DNA of 61,983 bases from a bacterium (GTDB lineage: Bacteria > Bacillota > Clostridia > Lachnospirales > Lachnospiraceae): assembly GCA_029012425.1 (NCBI GenBank), contig JAQXMB010000069.1, positions 1 through 61,983 on the forward strand, in the 5' to 3' direction. Below, one piece after another: positions 1-8,809 of the stretch. The position numbers and the translations under genes were made by a program. Under the pieces are notes generated by a model. That model had not been told where the DNA came from and made no database searches. It saw only the letters and a list, made by a program, of their open reading frames with translations. Each line of letters opens with the position of its first letter. The first letter of the stretch is position 1.

Positions 1-298
1 GGAAGGAGGAAGGACTTCCTGTATAGAAAAGTGTCAGTTTATGCATCGCTCTTGTACAGGCAATATAGAGCAGGTTTCTGTCATAATCCGAATCATAATT
101 TCTGTTATCTGCATCGGGTACAATGACCTCATCAAATTCCAAACCTTTTGCCATCCGAATTGATGTAATGGATACACCATTTGTGAATCTGGGGCTGTTC
201 TGCGAGAGTAAATGAACCTGATATTTAATGTTTATTTCAACCCAGCAGCTGTCTATCGAGTCTCCTACTGTTGGTTCATGATTCCCGTTCCGCCTTAC
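1..298 (-). pseudogene. 5'-truncated UvrD/HelD-like SF1 helicase fragment, runs off the left edge
   Basis: The minus strand carries an open frame with the C-terminal helicase motifs of superfamily 1: a motif V-like stretch (SIRMAKGLEFDEVIVPD) and a motif VI-like stretch (NLLYIACTRAMHKL). The frame is closed upstream by a TAA at 299-301 and contains no ATG, GTG or TTG start before the conserved motifs. The N-terminal Walker A and most of the protein are therefore missing. It follows directly behind the DUF4230 gene with its frame overlapping that gene's stop codon. The motifs fit UvrD/HelD-type helicases, which unwind DNA or recycle RNA polymerase, but this remnant should not be functional on its own. 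A frameshift from an upstream gene is not supported, because the upstream frame encodes an unrelated protein. The 3' end is outside the window. Confidence 0.5.
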
Positions 299-984
299 TT
301 AAATTCTACAACTACGCTGTATTTTGAGTCGATTGCCTTAACAATATTTTCGTATAACTCTTTTACCATTTTAAGTGCGATATCATCTGCTTCCTGTGCA
401 TTCTTTGGCGTGTTGAATTGGTTTTCGAGTCTCTGACGAAGTTCTTTTTCTATCTCATTGTACTCTGCTACGGTGAGTCTCATTTTCCCTCTTGCAAGCA
501 GGCTTTCTTTTACATCATCAATGATAATATCATCCGGGTTAATATCTACCGTCTCAAGATATGCATGACCAATTCGTATTGTTATTATTTTGTTTTTCTT
601 ATCCTCTGCAATATCGTCCTTGGTCAGATGACTTAAATCAACCACAAAATATCCGTTTCCCTTGTAAGAAACAGTCTGTGTCTTTTTCATAAAGTCAAAA
701 TCAATCTTCTGAATCAGTCGGCTTGTCAGCAGGGTTGATACGGTTCCTTCCTGCTCACTTACGATCAGTTTGCGCGTTTCGTTCTGATTCGACAGTATGA
801 CATCTGAAAAGTCCACATCCACTCTGCTGTCCTCGAAATGGATCGTATCGGCATCGAGCCTTTCAAGCCCATCTGAAAAAGCAGGCTCTGTTTTTTCGTT
901 TCTATGGGAAATACCCCAAATCAATGTAATAACAATTGCCACCGCCAAAATAATACATATCGCATTCCATATCTTTTGTTTCAT
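295..984 (-). CDS. DUF4230 family membrane-anchored protein
   Basis: Protein of 229 residues with one N-terminal membrane segment (about residues 6-24), so the rest is probably outside the cell. The body resembles DUF4230: a conserved region around GNGYFVVDLSHLTKDD, followed by an ITIRIGHAYLETVDINPDD-type strand pair and a long C-terminal helix that is rich in charge. The function of the family is unknown. Its ATG lies 5 bases after the stop of the upstream membrane protein (990-1847) and the GGACTAGCAGG between them can serve as ribosome site, so the two are likely translated together. The assignment to DUF4230 is from motif impression only; the anchored topology is clear. Confidence 0.6.
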   Translation of the reverse strand: MKQKIWNAICIILAVAIVITLIWGISHRNEKTEPAFSDGLERLDADTIHFEDSRVDVDFSDVILSNQNETRKLIVSEQEGTVSTLLTSRLIQKIDFDFMKKTQTVSYKGNGYFVVDLSHLTKDDIAEDKKNKIITIRIGHAYLETVDINPDDIIIDDVKESLLARGKMRLTVAEYNEIEKELRQRLENQFNTPKNAQEADDIALKMVKELYENIVKAIDSKYSVVVEFK

Positions 985-989
985 ACCTG

Positions 990-1847
990 CTAGTCCTCAT
1001 TTGTTTTCTGTTTATGTTCAATTGCAGTATTCCGCTCATCTTTTTTCTTTAGATATTTTGTAAAATCCGGTGCAGCGAACCGAATCTGGAACAGTTCTCC
1101 CAGCAGCCACTTAAAGAAAAACAGGTTCACTAACGGAAGAACAAAGGTTGTTACTATCATAATTGCGATCGAATTGATACATTTCTTTATCATGTTATGA
1201 AAATAATTCAACAGATCCTTTACACCCTGCATGGCTGTTTTAAATGCACCGGACAACTTCTCAAACATCGTCTGCTCACTGTCTTCACCCGATACCGCTT
1301 CATTGATTGTATCCGACCCTTCCTTCGTGTCGGCAATTGTCTCATCAACATATGCAAGATAGTCCGCACATACATAATTGGTAAAATGTGTACTACAGGG
1401 AATTACCAAAACCAATGCCAGTCCAAGAAGCGCAATTTTCTTGCCGATATTCACAAAGAATTCCTTTTTTATTCCATAGCCAATCGCATAGAGCACACAT
1501 CCTATCGGGATGATGATTCGAAAGGATATGGCGATTCCTTTCATCAGAATCAACCGCTCAACAAAAAGCACCATCAGAATAAATACAAAATACTTATTCA
1601 TGTCAGCTAAAGAATCTGCGAGAGGAGTGGCAAAATCATCCGGTAACGCAGAAATAGCAAGTGAGGTCGCAAGCGTCGCTCCTGCAAATTCCATAACTGT
1701 TGTCTTGCTTTTTTCTACACTCTCAAGCGAAGTCTGCACAAATTTCGTCTCCGGGATTTTCTCCGACAATATAAACAATGATACGATCGCTAGTAACACC
1801 GGAATCAACAGGCGAATCAGCCATTTACTTTTTTGAACTGATAACAT
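990..1847 (-). CDS. Hypothetical polytopic membrane protein
   Basis: I do not recognise a named family. The protein has about six hydrophobic segments: an N-terminal one (WLIRLLIPVLLAIVSLFIL), one near residue 90, two around residues 105-155, and a C-terminal pair near 230-255, with a charged KKKDERN tail in the cytoplasm. A longer frame begins at a GTG at 1868, but AGGAGAG lies 5 bases before the ATG at 1847, so I start there. It is followed at 5 bases by the DUF4230 gene, suggesting that the two proteins act together at the membrane. Proteins of this look are sometimes mislabelled as carotenoid oxygenases; nothing here supports that. Confidence 0.6.
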   Translation of the reverse strand: MLSVQKSKWLIRLLIPVLLAIVSLFILSEKIPETKFVQTSLESVEKSKTTVMEFAGATLATSLAISALPDDFATPLADSLADMNKYFVFILMVLFVERLILMKGIAISFRIIIPIGCVLYAIGYGIKKEFFVNIGKKIALLGLALVLVIPCSTHFTNYVCADYLAYVDETIADTKEGSDTINEAVSGEDSEQTMFEKLSGAFKTAMQGVKDLLNYFHNMIKKCINSIAIMIVTTFVLPLVNLFFFKWLLGELFQIRFAAPDFTKYLKKKDERNTAIEHKQKTNED

Positions 1848-1894
1848 ACTTTCTCTCCTCTCACTCACTGCCCTTGCTTATGTCTGTTGGATTA

Positions 1895-2671
1895 TTATGT
1901 CAGCCATTGAAAGCCCATAATCACCGCTCCTAGTACAACCAATACTACACCGGTCGCACGGTTGAGCGTCTTGGGTTCTGCTTTATTGGCAAATACTGCT
2001 GCGATACGCGCCCAGATTAGAGTGAACAGAATGCACAAAATCCAAACCGGCAAATCAGGCATCCCACCGATTGCAAAATGCGATGCAGCTCCGGTCAGGG
2101 CAGTAAAGCTCATGATGAGCACGCTTGTACCGACTGCTGTTTTTAGCTCATAGTGAAGGATGCTGGTCAAAACAAGAAGCATCATCATGCCACCGCCCGC
2201 TCCAATGAAGCCACAGATAAATCCAATCATAATACCAAAAAACAGAGACTGCGCAGCCCGCTTCCCGGGCGATACTTCATTCATTGCTTCTTTGGTGGTC
2301 ATGACCGGTCGTATCATAAATTTCACGCCCAGCAAAAAGGTCATGAAAACGGAGAATCCTCCCATGGTCGCTGAGGGAACCAGACTGGCAACAAAGCTTC
2401 CGACAACCGTGAACACTAACACGCTTGTCAACATGATCAATCCATTTTTCAAATCAATGTTTTTGTTCTTGTGATAAGTGTAGGCCGATACTGCACTGGC
2501 CAGCACATCCGAAGACAGTGCAATTCCAACTGCCATATAAGGATCCATGTGCAAAAAAGTAATCAGCATCGGACTGATGATCGCTGCGGCGCTAAGACCT
2601 GCAAATCCGGTACCAAGCCCCGCTCCCATACCTGCAAAAAAGGTTACTGCTATCATTATCAATCGTTCCAT
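1895..2671 (-). CDS. TauE/SafE family permease
   Basis: 258 residues with about eight membrane helices in two related halves, typical of TauE/SafE (sulfite exporter) permeases. Family features visible are the glycine-rich first helix (GMGAGLGTGFAGLSAAAIISP) and the matching glycine-rich start of the second half (GFICGFIGAGGGMMMLLVL). Members export or import small sulfur-containing or organic anions; the substrate cannot be read from sequence. It lies 82 bases downstream of the histidine kinase on the same strand and close to the sulfate-activation operon, so a link to sulfur oxyanion transport is reasonable but inferred. Confidence 0.8.
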   Translation of the reverse strand: MERLIMIAVTFFAGMGAGLGTGFAGLSAAAIISPMLITFLHMDPYMAVGIALSSDVLASAVSAYTYHKNKNIDLKNGLIMLTSVLVFTVVGSFVASLVPSATMGGFSVFMTFLLGVKFMIRPVMTTKEAMNEVSPGKRAAQSLFFGIMIGFICGFIGAGGGMMMLLVLTSILHYELKTAVGTSVLIMSFTALTGAASHFAIGGMPDLPVWILCILFTLIWARIAAVFANKAEPKTLNRATGVVLVVLGAVIMGFQWLT

Positions 2672-2753
2672 TTTCTCCTCCGGTAATACTCAATTTATAC
2701 GGTCTTTACTTGATATGTGCTATGTTTTTTCATGTTAAGAACCCAAACCAACA

Positions 2754-3956
2754 TCATTTTCCGGATGGCATCAGAACCCGAAATGTATTTTGTCCGTCTT
2801 TACTCTCCACCCATATTTTGCCATGATGATTTGCCACAATACTTCCGGCAATGGATAGTCCAAGGCCGAAATGACTGCCGTCATTCACACGGGCTTCGTC
2901 TGCACGGTAAAACCGTTCAAACAACCGCTCCTGCTGTTCCTTCGGTATCTCATCTCCTGTATTTGTCACAGAAAGCTGGAATCTGCGCATACGGACAGAC
3001 GCTATGATCCGAATCACGCCGCCTTCCGGCGTGTAGGTAATCGCATTGTCCAAAAGAATCGTAAGCAGCTGCCTGATCTGATTTTCATCCCCGGTCAGTT
3101 CCATTCCCTCTTCCACCTCTGACTCCAGCGTCAATTTTTTTTCATATGCTATGCTTTCCATTGGAAAGATGACATCAAAAACAGCCTCGTCCGCACGAAA
3201 TCTTTTGAAAACTGTCTGTTCAACCGGAGCATCAAGATGCATCAATGTAAGCATCTTATTCACCATTTCGATCATTTGGTCTGTTTCTTGTCTGATATAC
3301 ACCAAATGCCGGTTTTCACCAATCTCCTGTTCTAATAGCTGGGCATTTGTGCTGATTACGGTAAGCGGCGTCTTTAATTCGTGACTCGCATTCGACATGA
3401 ACTTCTTCTCTGCACTCAATGTCTGTTCCACCGGACGAACCATTCGTTTGGATAAAAGATTGGTCAAAAGAATTAATAGCAGCATTCCAACCAATGCCAG
3501 ACCGATGCTTGCAACAACTGTTGGAATTACCGCACGAACCGCCGGGTACACACTGATTAACACGACATATCTTCCGGATTTTCCCTGTTTGGTAATATTG
3601 GTAATCCTCCAAAATTCCATCGGTTTCTTCCAGTTATCTGCTATTTTCTGTGCATACTCATATTGCGTTTGCTCATCTATATCCGGCAGATGATTGCTGT
3701 ACAACTCCACTTTCGCATCTTTCTTTTTTACATGAAAAATGGAATAGTCCAATGCATCCAGCTCAAGTGCTGCACCATGGCTATTCTCAATCTGTTTTAG
3801 TCCCACCTCCGATACCTCAAGGCGCACCTGTCGGCGGAGATCCATCAAGCAGCTTTCATACTTCCCCCAATTAAACATCACTAAGCCGCCAATGTACAGT
3901 ACGCAAAATAATGCGCTCAGCAAAATCGTGAGATTTTTTTTCAGTTTACTTATCAT
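2754..3956 (-). CDS. Sensor histidine kinase of OmpR-type two-component system
   Basis: 400 residues: a first membrane helix (about 9-30), an extracellular sensor of roughly 110 residues, a second helix (about 142-167), then the kinase core. The phosphorylated His is H192 in a standard box (FMSNASHELKTPLTVIST). The N box (QLLTILLDNA), the G1 box (TNTGD) and the G2 region (HFGLGLSI) are all present, so it should be active. The linker between helix 2 and the His box is too short for a clear HAMP domain. Its start overlaps the regulator gene by 11 bases, so the pair is co-translated. The cognate regulator is the gene just upstream. Confidence 0.88.
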   Translation of the reverse strand: MISKLKKNLTILLSALFCVLYIGGLVMFNWGKYESCLMDLRRQVRLEVSEVGLKQIENSHGAALELDALDYSIFHVKKKDAKVELYSNHLPDIDEQTQYEYAQKIADNWKKPMEFWRITNITKQGKSGRYVVLISVYPAVRAVIPTVVASIGLALVGMLLLILLTNLLSKRMVRPVEQTLSAEKKFMSNASHELKTPLTVISTNAQLLEQEIGENRHLVYIRQETDQMIEMVNKMLTLMHLDAPVEQTVFKRFRADEAVFDVIFPMESIAYEKKLTLESEVEEGMELTGDENQIRQLLTILLDNAITYTPEGGVIRIIASVRMRRFQLSVTNTGDEIPKEQQERLFERFYRADEARVNDGSHFGLGLSIAGSIVANHHGKIWVESKDGQNTFRVLMPSGK

Positions 3957-4632
3957 GACATTCCTCCAAAAGATACCCTACACCGCGCACCGTACGAATT
4001 TGTATGTTCACATGCAGATAATTGAGTTTACGACGCAGAAAGGATACATAGACTTCCACATTATTGTACTCTGCATCCGATTCATAACCCCATATCTTTG
4101 TCGCTATCTGCTCTTTTTCAAGCACCTGATTTGTATTCAAAAGAAACTTTTCCAACAATTGCATCTCTTTCCCGGCAATCTTCATACTTTTTCCGGTATG
4201 AATATTTTTGAGCTCACAGGCACTGTTATCAAGCACCAAATCGCCCAGCTGAAGATTTACGATTTCCTGTGCACCCCGGCGTTTGAGAATTGCCTGAATC
4301 CGCATAATAAGCTCCCGAATTTCAAACGGTTTTGTCACATAGTCATCCGCACCGCGCTCAAATCCTAGAATCTTATCCTCTAACTCCGTCTTTGCCGTCA
4401 GCATCAAAACAGGCAGCTCCTGACCGTCTTTACGCATCTGCGTTAGTATTTCATATCCATTCATCAATGGCAGCATCACATCTAAAATCATCAGATCATA
4501 GATGCCGCTCACACCATACTCATAACCTTTTTTTCCATCATGCACCACATCGACAACATAATTTTCCTTCATCAGAGCTTCCGCCAGCGTATCTGCCAAT
4601 CGGATATTGTCCTCCACCACTAATATACGCAA
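3946..4632 (-). CDS. OmpR-family response regulator
   Basis: 228 residues: receiver domain (1-120) with acidic pocket VVEDN, phospho-acceptor D51 (LMILDVMLP), T near 79 (LMLTAK) and K near 101 (YVTKPF), then a winged-helix DNA-binding domain (about 130-225) ending in the typical RRKL...TVRGVGYLL. It is the first gene of a leftward operon with the kinase and perhaps the TauE/SafE permease. It is divergent from cysD, and the 191-base gap between them carries a tandem 11-base repeat of the sort such regulators bind, so it is a candidate regulator of the sulfation operon. That target is inferred. Confidence 0.9.
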   Translation of the reverse strand: MRILVVEDNIRLADTLAEALMKENYVVDVVHDGKKGYEYGVSGIYDLMILDVMLPLMNGYEILTQMRKDGQELPVLMLTAKTELEDKILGFERGADDYVTKPFEIRELIMRIQAILKRRGAQEIVNLQLGDLVLDNSACELKNIHTGKSMKIAGKEMQLLEKFLLNTNQVLEKEQIATKIWGYESDAEYNNVEVYVSFLRRKLNYLHVNIQIRTVRGVGYLLEECHDK

Positions 4633-4725
4633 ATCTCATTCCTCCTGCTCAGCAATCATTTTCATCTTACTACTGCTCTTCCCGATTTTTCAATCCCTTT
4701 TTGTTCCAAATAATTACTCACAGTT

Positions 4726-4758
4726 TTCAAGGTTCATTCAAGGTTCGTTTCCTATGAT
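4726..4758 (+). promoter_or_regulatory. Tandem 11-base direct repeat plus -10 element upstream of cysD
   Basis: TTCAAGGTTCA is followed at once by TTCAAGGTTCG (4726-4747): a head-to-tail repeat with 11-base period. A -10-like TATGAT follows at 4753-4758, with no good -35 hexamer at the usual place. This arrangement is typical of OmpR/PhoP-type activators, which bind tandem repeats in place of the -35. It sits between the response regulator (leftward) and cysD (rightward). Confidence 0.5.
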
Positions 4759-4823
4759 ATTTTTCGTATCCTGAATAATCAAAGGTATTTTTTCAACAAG
4801 TAATAAAAAAACAGGAGTGACAT

Positions 4824-5717
4824 ATGGATCATTTAGATAAATTAGAAGCAGAAGCAATTTATATCATGCGTGAAGTCGCAGCTGAATGTGAAAAACCGGT
4901 TATGCTCTATTCCATTGGAAAAGACTCCTCCGTCATGCTTCATCTGGCACGAAAAGCATTTTATCCGGAGAAACCGCCATTTCCATTCCTTCATGTCAAT
5001 ACGACATGGAAATTTAAGGAAATGATTACCTTTCGCGACCGGATTGCAGAAAAATATGGCATCGAAATGCTGGAATATATTAATGAAGAAGGAATCGCGC
5101 AAGGCATCAACCCCTTTGACCACGGCGCTGCCTACACGGACATCATGAAGACCCAGGCCCTCAAACAGGCCTTAAACAAATACGGCTTTACCGCAGCCTT
5201 TGGTGGTGGTCGTCGCGACGAAGAAAAGAGTCGTGCCAAGGAGCGTATTTTTTCTTTTCGAAATTGTGATCATGCATGGGATCCCAAAAATCAACGCCCG
5301 GAAATGTGGAAGCTCTACAATACACAGATCAACAAAGGTGAAAGTATCCGCGTCTTCCCGCTCTCGAACTGGACGGAAAAAGATATCTGGATGTATATAC
5401 AACGCGAAAAGATAGACATTGTACCGCTCTATTTTGCCGCAATCCGCCCAGTCGTAGAGCGCGACGGAAATCTGATCATGGTTGATGACGATCGTATGCG
5501 TCTGCTGCCCAATGAGAAGCCGGTCATGAAAAAAGTACGCTTTCGCACACTTGGATGCTACCCGCTCTCCGGCGGTATGGAATCCGATGCGGATACACTG
5601 GATGCAATCATCGAGGAAACCCTCAGTGCGATATCATCTGAACGAACCAGTCGCGTGATTGACAAAGATGGTGGCTCTGCCAGTATGGAAAAACGAAAAA
5701 GGGAGGGCTATTTCTAA
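4824..5717 (+). CDS. cysD: Sulfate adenylyltransferase subunit 2 (CysD)
   Basis: 297 residues, close to the usual 302. Contains the PP-loop motif [16 protein letters not shown], the conserved [11 protein letters not shown] region, and the [19 protein letters not shown] block of CysD. With CysN it makes adenosine 5'-phosphosulfate (APS) and pyrophosphate from ATP and sulfate in the cytoplasm. AGGAG lies 6 bases before the ATG. Its TAA overlaps the ATG of the next gene by one base, giving translational coupling with cysNC. It is the first gene of a five-kilobase operon that contains no reductase, so its APS probably feeds sulfation. Confidence 0.95.
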   Translation: MDHLDKLEAEAIYIMREVAAECEKPVMLYSIGKDSSVMLHLARKAFYPEKPPFPFLHVNTTWKFKEMITFRDRIAEKYGIEMLEYINEEGIAQGINPFDHGAAYTDIMKTQALKQALNKYGFTAAFGGGRRDEEKSRAKERIFSFRNCDHAWDPKNQRPEMWKLYNTQINKGESIRVFPLSNWTEKDIWMYIQREKIDIVPLYFAAIRPVVERDGNLIMVDDDRMRLLPNEKPVMKKVRFRTLGCYPLSGGMESDADTLDAIIEETLSAISSERTSRVIDKDGGSASMEKRKREGYF

Positions 5718-7540
5718 TGAACTCATTACTGAAATTTATAACCTGCGGAAGTGTGGATGACGGAAAATCAACACTGATCGGACACATGCTCTATGATGCA
5801 AAATTAATCTTTGCAGATCAGAAAAAGGCATTGGAGCTGGATTCAAAAATCGGTTCTAACGGTGGTGCCATAGACTATAGTCTCCTCTTAGACGGTTTGA
5901 TGGCAGAACGGGAGCAAGGGATTACCATTGATGTGGCCTATCGTTATTTTACGACGGAACATCGCTCCTTTATTGTTGCTGATACTCCCGGTCATGAGGA
6001 ATATACACGAAACATGGCGGTCGGAGCTTCCTTTGCGGATTTAGCGATCATCCTTATTGATGCAAGCAGGGGTGTTCTTACACAAACCCGCAGACACACC
6101 CGTATCTGTGCGCTAATGGGAATCCGCCATTTTGTATTTGCGGTAAACAAAATGGATCTCATTGATTTCTCGCAGGAGAAATTTCAAAAGATTCGAAAAG
6201 AGATACGCATTCTTTTAGCAGAGTTTGACTTTGATTCGCAGATGGTCATTCCCGTTTCTGCCACCGGTGGAGATAATATCACCAAACACTCTGCAAACAT
6301 GCCCTGGTACACCGGAAAACCGTTGCTTCATTACCTTGAACAAGTTGATGTTCAGGCACAACAGATTCCATCTTCATTTACCATGCCCGTACAGCGTGTT
6401 TGTCGCCCGGATCAAAATTTCCGCGGATTTCAGGGACAAATCGAAAGTGGCGATATTTCTGTCGGCGATACAATTACCGTTCTTCCAAGCAGGGAGTCTG
6501 CCCGCGTTCAGGAGATTCTTTGCGGCTTTCAGTCTGTCCGCTGCGCCAAAGAGGGACATGCTGTAACAATATGTCTCGACTCTGAAATTGATGTGTCTCG
6601 CGGATGTGTGCTTACAAGCGATGGAACCGCAAAGGTGAACCATTTGTTCTCTGCCTCGATTCTATGGATGGATGATGCAAGACTCGTGGCCGGAAAAAAC
6701 TATCTCATGAAAACGGGCACTCAAACGGTTTCTGTAACCGTTCTTCGCATCCGCCACAAAATTGATGTGAATTCCGGACAGGAAATTCCGGCAGCAGCAG
6801 TTTATAAAAACGAGATCGCCGTCTGTGATTTTTCCGCTGCAACCGACTTTGTATTTGACACCTTCTTGCAAAACAAGACTCTTGGTTCACTGATTCTCAT
6901 TGACCGGATCAGTCACATGACCTCTGCCTGCGGAACAATCACACGGTCCTTGGAGCGCGGTACAAATGTGACTTGGCAGAACATGGATATCACACGAAAA
7001 TTTCGTGAAAACCAGCTCAACCAGAAGGCTTGTACGATCTGGTTTACCGGGCTTTCCGGATCCGGAAAATCAACGCTGGCAAATGCACTCGAAAAAAGAC
7101 TCGTTGCTCTTGGCAGGCATACCATGCTTTTAGATGGCGACAATATTCGGATGGGTCTGAATCGTGATTTGGAATTTTCTGAGACGGATCGCATCGAAAA
7201 CATCAGGCGAGTTGCCGAAGTTGCAAAGCTGATGAATGATGCCGGTCTGATTGTTCTCACATCCTTCATCTCGCCTTTTGCAAGCGACAGAAAACATGCC
7301 CGTGAAATCATTGGTGACCGTTTTATTGAAATCTATGTCAGTACACCTTTCGAAGAGTGTGCCCGCCGTGATGTCAAAGGTCTGTATGCTGCCGCAATGT
7401 CCGGGAAAATTGAAGAATTTACCGGAATCAGCAGCCCTTATGAAGCACCAGAGAATCCGGAGATTACCATAGACACCACCAACCGGGAGGTGGACGAATG
7501 CATAGATACTCTGCTTGAACAGTTCAAATCATTGAATTAG
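5717..7540 (+). CDS. cysNC: Bifunctional sulfate adenylyltransferase subunit 1 / APS kinase (CysNC)
   Basis: 607 residues formed by two domains. Residues 1-430 are an EF-Tu-like GTPase (CysN) with P-loop GSVDDGKS (about 11-18), DTPGHEEY (about 90) and NKMD (about 145); GTP hydrolysis drives APS formation by CysD. Residues about 437-600 are APS kinase (CysC) with P-loop GLSGSGKS (about 444-451), LDGDNIRMGLN, the ISPF serine motif and the PYEAPENPE signature. All catalytic motifs are intact. The product is PAPS, the universal sulfate donor. The fusion ties activation to PAPS supply. The sulfotransferase follows 36 bases downstream on the same strand. Confidence 0.95.
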   Translation: MNSLLKFITCGSVDDGKSTLIGHMLYDAKLIFADQKKALELDSKIGSNGGAIDYSLLLDGLMAEREQGITIDVAYRYFTTEHRSFIVADTPGHEEYTRNMAVGASFADLAIILIDASRGVLTQTRRHTRICALMGIRHFVFAVNKMDLIDFSQEKFQKIRKEIRILLAEFDFDSQMVIPVSATGGDNITKHSANMPWYTGKPLLHYLEQVDVQAQQIPSSFTMPVQRVCRPDQNFRGFQGQIESGDISVGDTITVLPSRESARVQEILCGFQSVRCAKEGHAVTICLDSEIDVSRGCVLTSDGTAKVNHLFSASILWMDDARLVAGKNYLMKTGTQTVSVTVLRIRHKIDVNSGQEIPAAAVYKNEIAVCDFSAATDFVFDTFLQNKTLGSLILIDRISHMTSACGTITRSLERGTNVTWQNMDITRKFRENQLNQKACTIWFTGLSGSGKSTLANALEKRLVALGRHTMLLDGDNIRMGLNRDLEFSETDRIENIRRVAEVAKLMNDAGLIVLTSFISPFASDRKHAREIIGDRFIEIYVSTPFEECARRDVKGLYAAAMSGKIEEFTGISSPYEAPENPEITIDTTNREVDECIDTLLEQFKSLN

Positions 7541-7576
7541 CATTCGGCACCTTATCCTACACGAAAGGAAACATCC

Positions 7577-8788
7577 ATGAAAACGCTTTATCTGCATATC
7601 GGTATGCCCAAAACCGGCACCTCATCGATTCAAAAATTTTTGTTAAGTAATCATCTGATTCTTGAACAACACGGATATGTGTTTCCAAAGCTTCCCTATC
7701 AGTATCCGTTTATCTATCAGAACCGCAATGCCTATTTTATGATTGGGAAACAATACAACGAGGATGACAGCCGAAACCGTGTGTTGGAAAAGGAAATCCT
7801 CAAAAAGGGAATGGAAACCGTCTACAGTTATTTTGAAAAATATGACAATATTATTCTCTCGGAGGAAACGCTTTGGCGAGCCTTCCGCACGCACAGATAT
7901 TTGTTTCCTTACTTAAGAAAGCATGCCAAAAACCACGGCTATCGCATACAGATTATTGTTTATCTTCGCCGTCAGGATGAATATCAGATCTCACTCTGGA
8001 AGCAAAATGTGAAGCATCCCAAAACTGCACAGACACTGCCCTTTGAAGAGCGTCTCAACGAGGTCATGACAAAAGAACCGTTTACACTGCAATACGCAGA
8101 CACATTAGATGAGATATCTGATATTTTCGGCAGGGATAACTTAATCGTACGCAGATATGACCGTTCTTTTTGGAAAAATGAATCGATTGTTGACGATTTT
8201 TTAGACTGCATCGGACTTACACACACAGCAGAATATATCGACCTTCCCCGGGAAATCAATACCAGTCTTTCTGAGAACATGGCACAGATCAAGCGTATTA
8301 TCAATAAAGAGCAGTCATTTTCTAAAGAAGAGAACGCTTTTCTATTACAGTTTATGCGCGATTTATCTCCGGAATCTGAAAAACAGTATCCATGCAGTAT
8401 GCTGTCAGCAGATGAGACCCGCGCATTTTTAGCTCAGTTTACCGAAGGCAATGATCGCGTGGCAAAAGAATATCTGCACGATGAAAAACCACTGTTTTCC
8501 ACCGAGATTAATGAGCTTGAAAAATGGAATCCGGACAATCCATACATGATTGAAGATCTCATTCGATTTTTTTCAGCTGTCTCCATGAACCTTCGCCGTG
8601 AAAACAACCGTCTGCAAGACGAGCTAATCAGGACACGGACTGATTTGAAACGACTAAACGAGGAAATCTCTGATTTGAGGACAGTTGTCAAAAATGAGCA
8701 GCGCTTATTCCGTTTGTTTAAATACAAACTGAAACATCCGTTTCGAGCAATCTTGAATCGGATCTTTCACCGCAGCAACGATTCTTAA
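7577..8788 (+). CDS. PAPS-dependent sulfotransferase family protein with C-terminal coiled coil
   Basis: 403 residues. The N-terminus has the 5'-phosphosulfate-binding loop of sulfotransferases (LHIGMPKTGTSSIQKFL, residues 5-21). A second motif near residues 127-143 (IIVYLRRQDEYQISLWKQ) matches the region that binds the 3'-phosphate of PAPS. About residues 335-375 form a coiled coil rich in Leu, Arg and Glu, followed by a basic tail (KLKHPFRAILNRIFHR) that could sit on the membrane or on an acidic partner. There is no signal peptide, so it acts in the cytoplasm. It should transfer sulfate from PAPS to an unknown acceptor (glycan, lipid or peptide). AAAGGA precedes the ATG. Confidence 0.85.
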   Translation: MKTLYLHIGMPKTGTSSIQKFLLSNHLILEQHGYVFPKLPYQYPFIYQNRNAYFMIGKQYNEDDSRNRVLEKEILKKGMETVYSYFEKYDNIILSEETLWRAFRTHRYLFPYLRKHAKNHGYRIQIIVYLRRQDEYQISLWKQNVKHPKTAQTLPFEERLNEVMTKEPFTLQYADTLDEISDIFGRDNLIVRRYDRSFWKNESIVDDFLDCIGLTHTAEYIDLPREINTSLSENMAQIKRIINKEQSFSKEENAFLLQFMRDLSPESEKQYPCSMLSADETRAFLAQFTEGNDRVAKEYLHDEKPLFSTEINELEKWNPDNPYMIEDLIRFFSAVSMNLRRENNRLQDELIRTRTDLKRLNEEISDLRTVVKNEQRLFRLFKYKLKHPFRAILNRIFHRSNDS

Positions 8789-8809
8789 TATAGTAAGGAA
8801 GATATAACA

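Noticed and set aside
4633..4823. Possible T-box, SAM or other sulfur riboswitch before cysD
   Set aside because: The 190-base gap has no conserved riboswitch core; the direct repeat explains it better.
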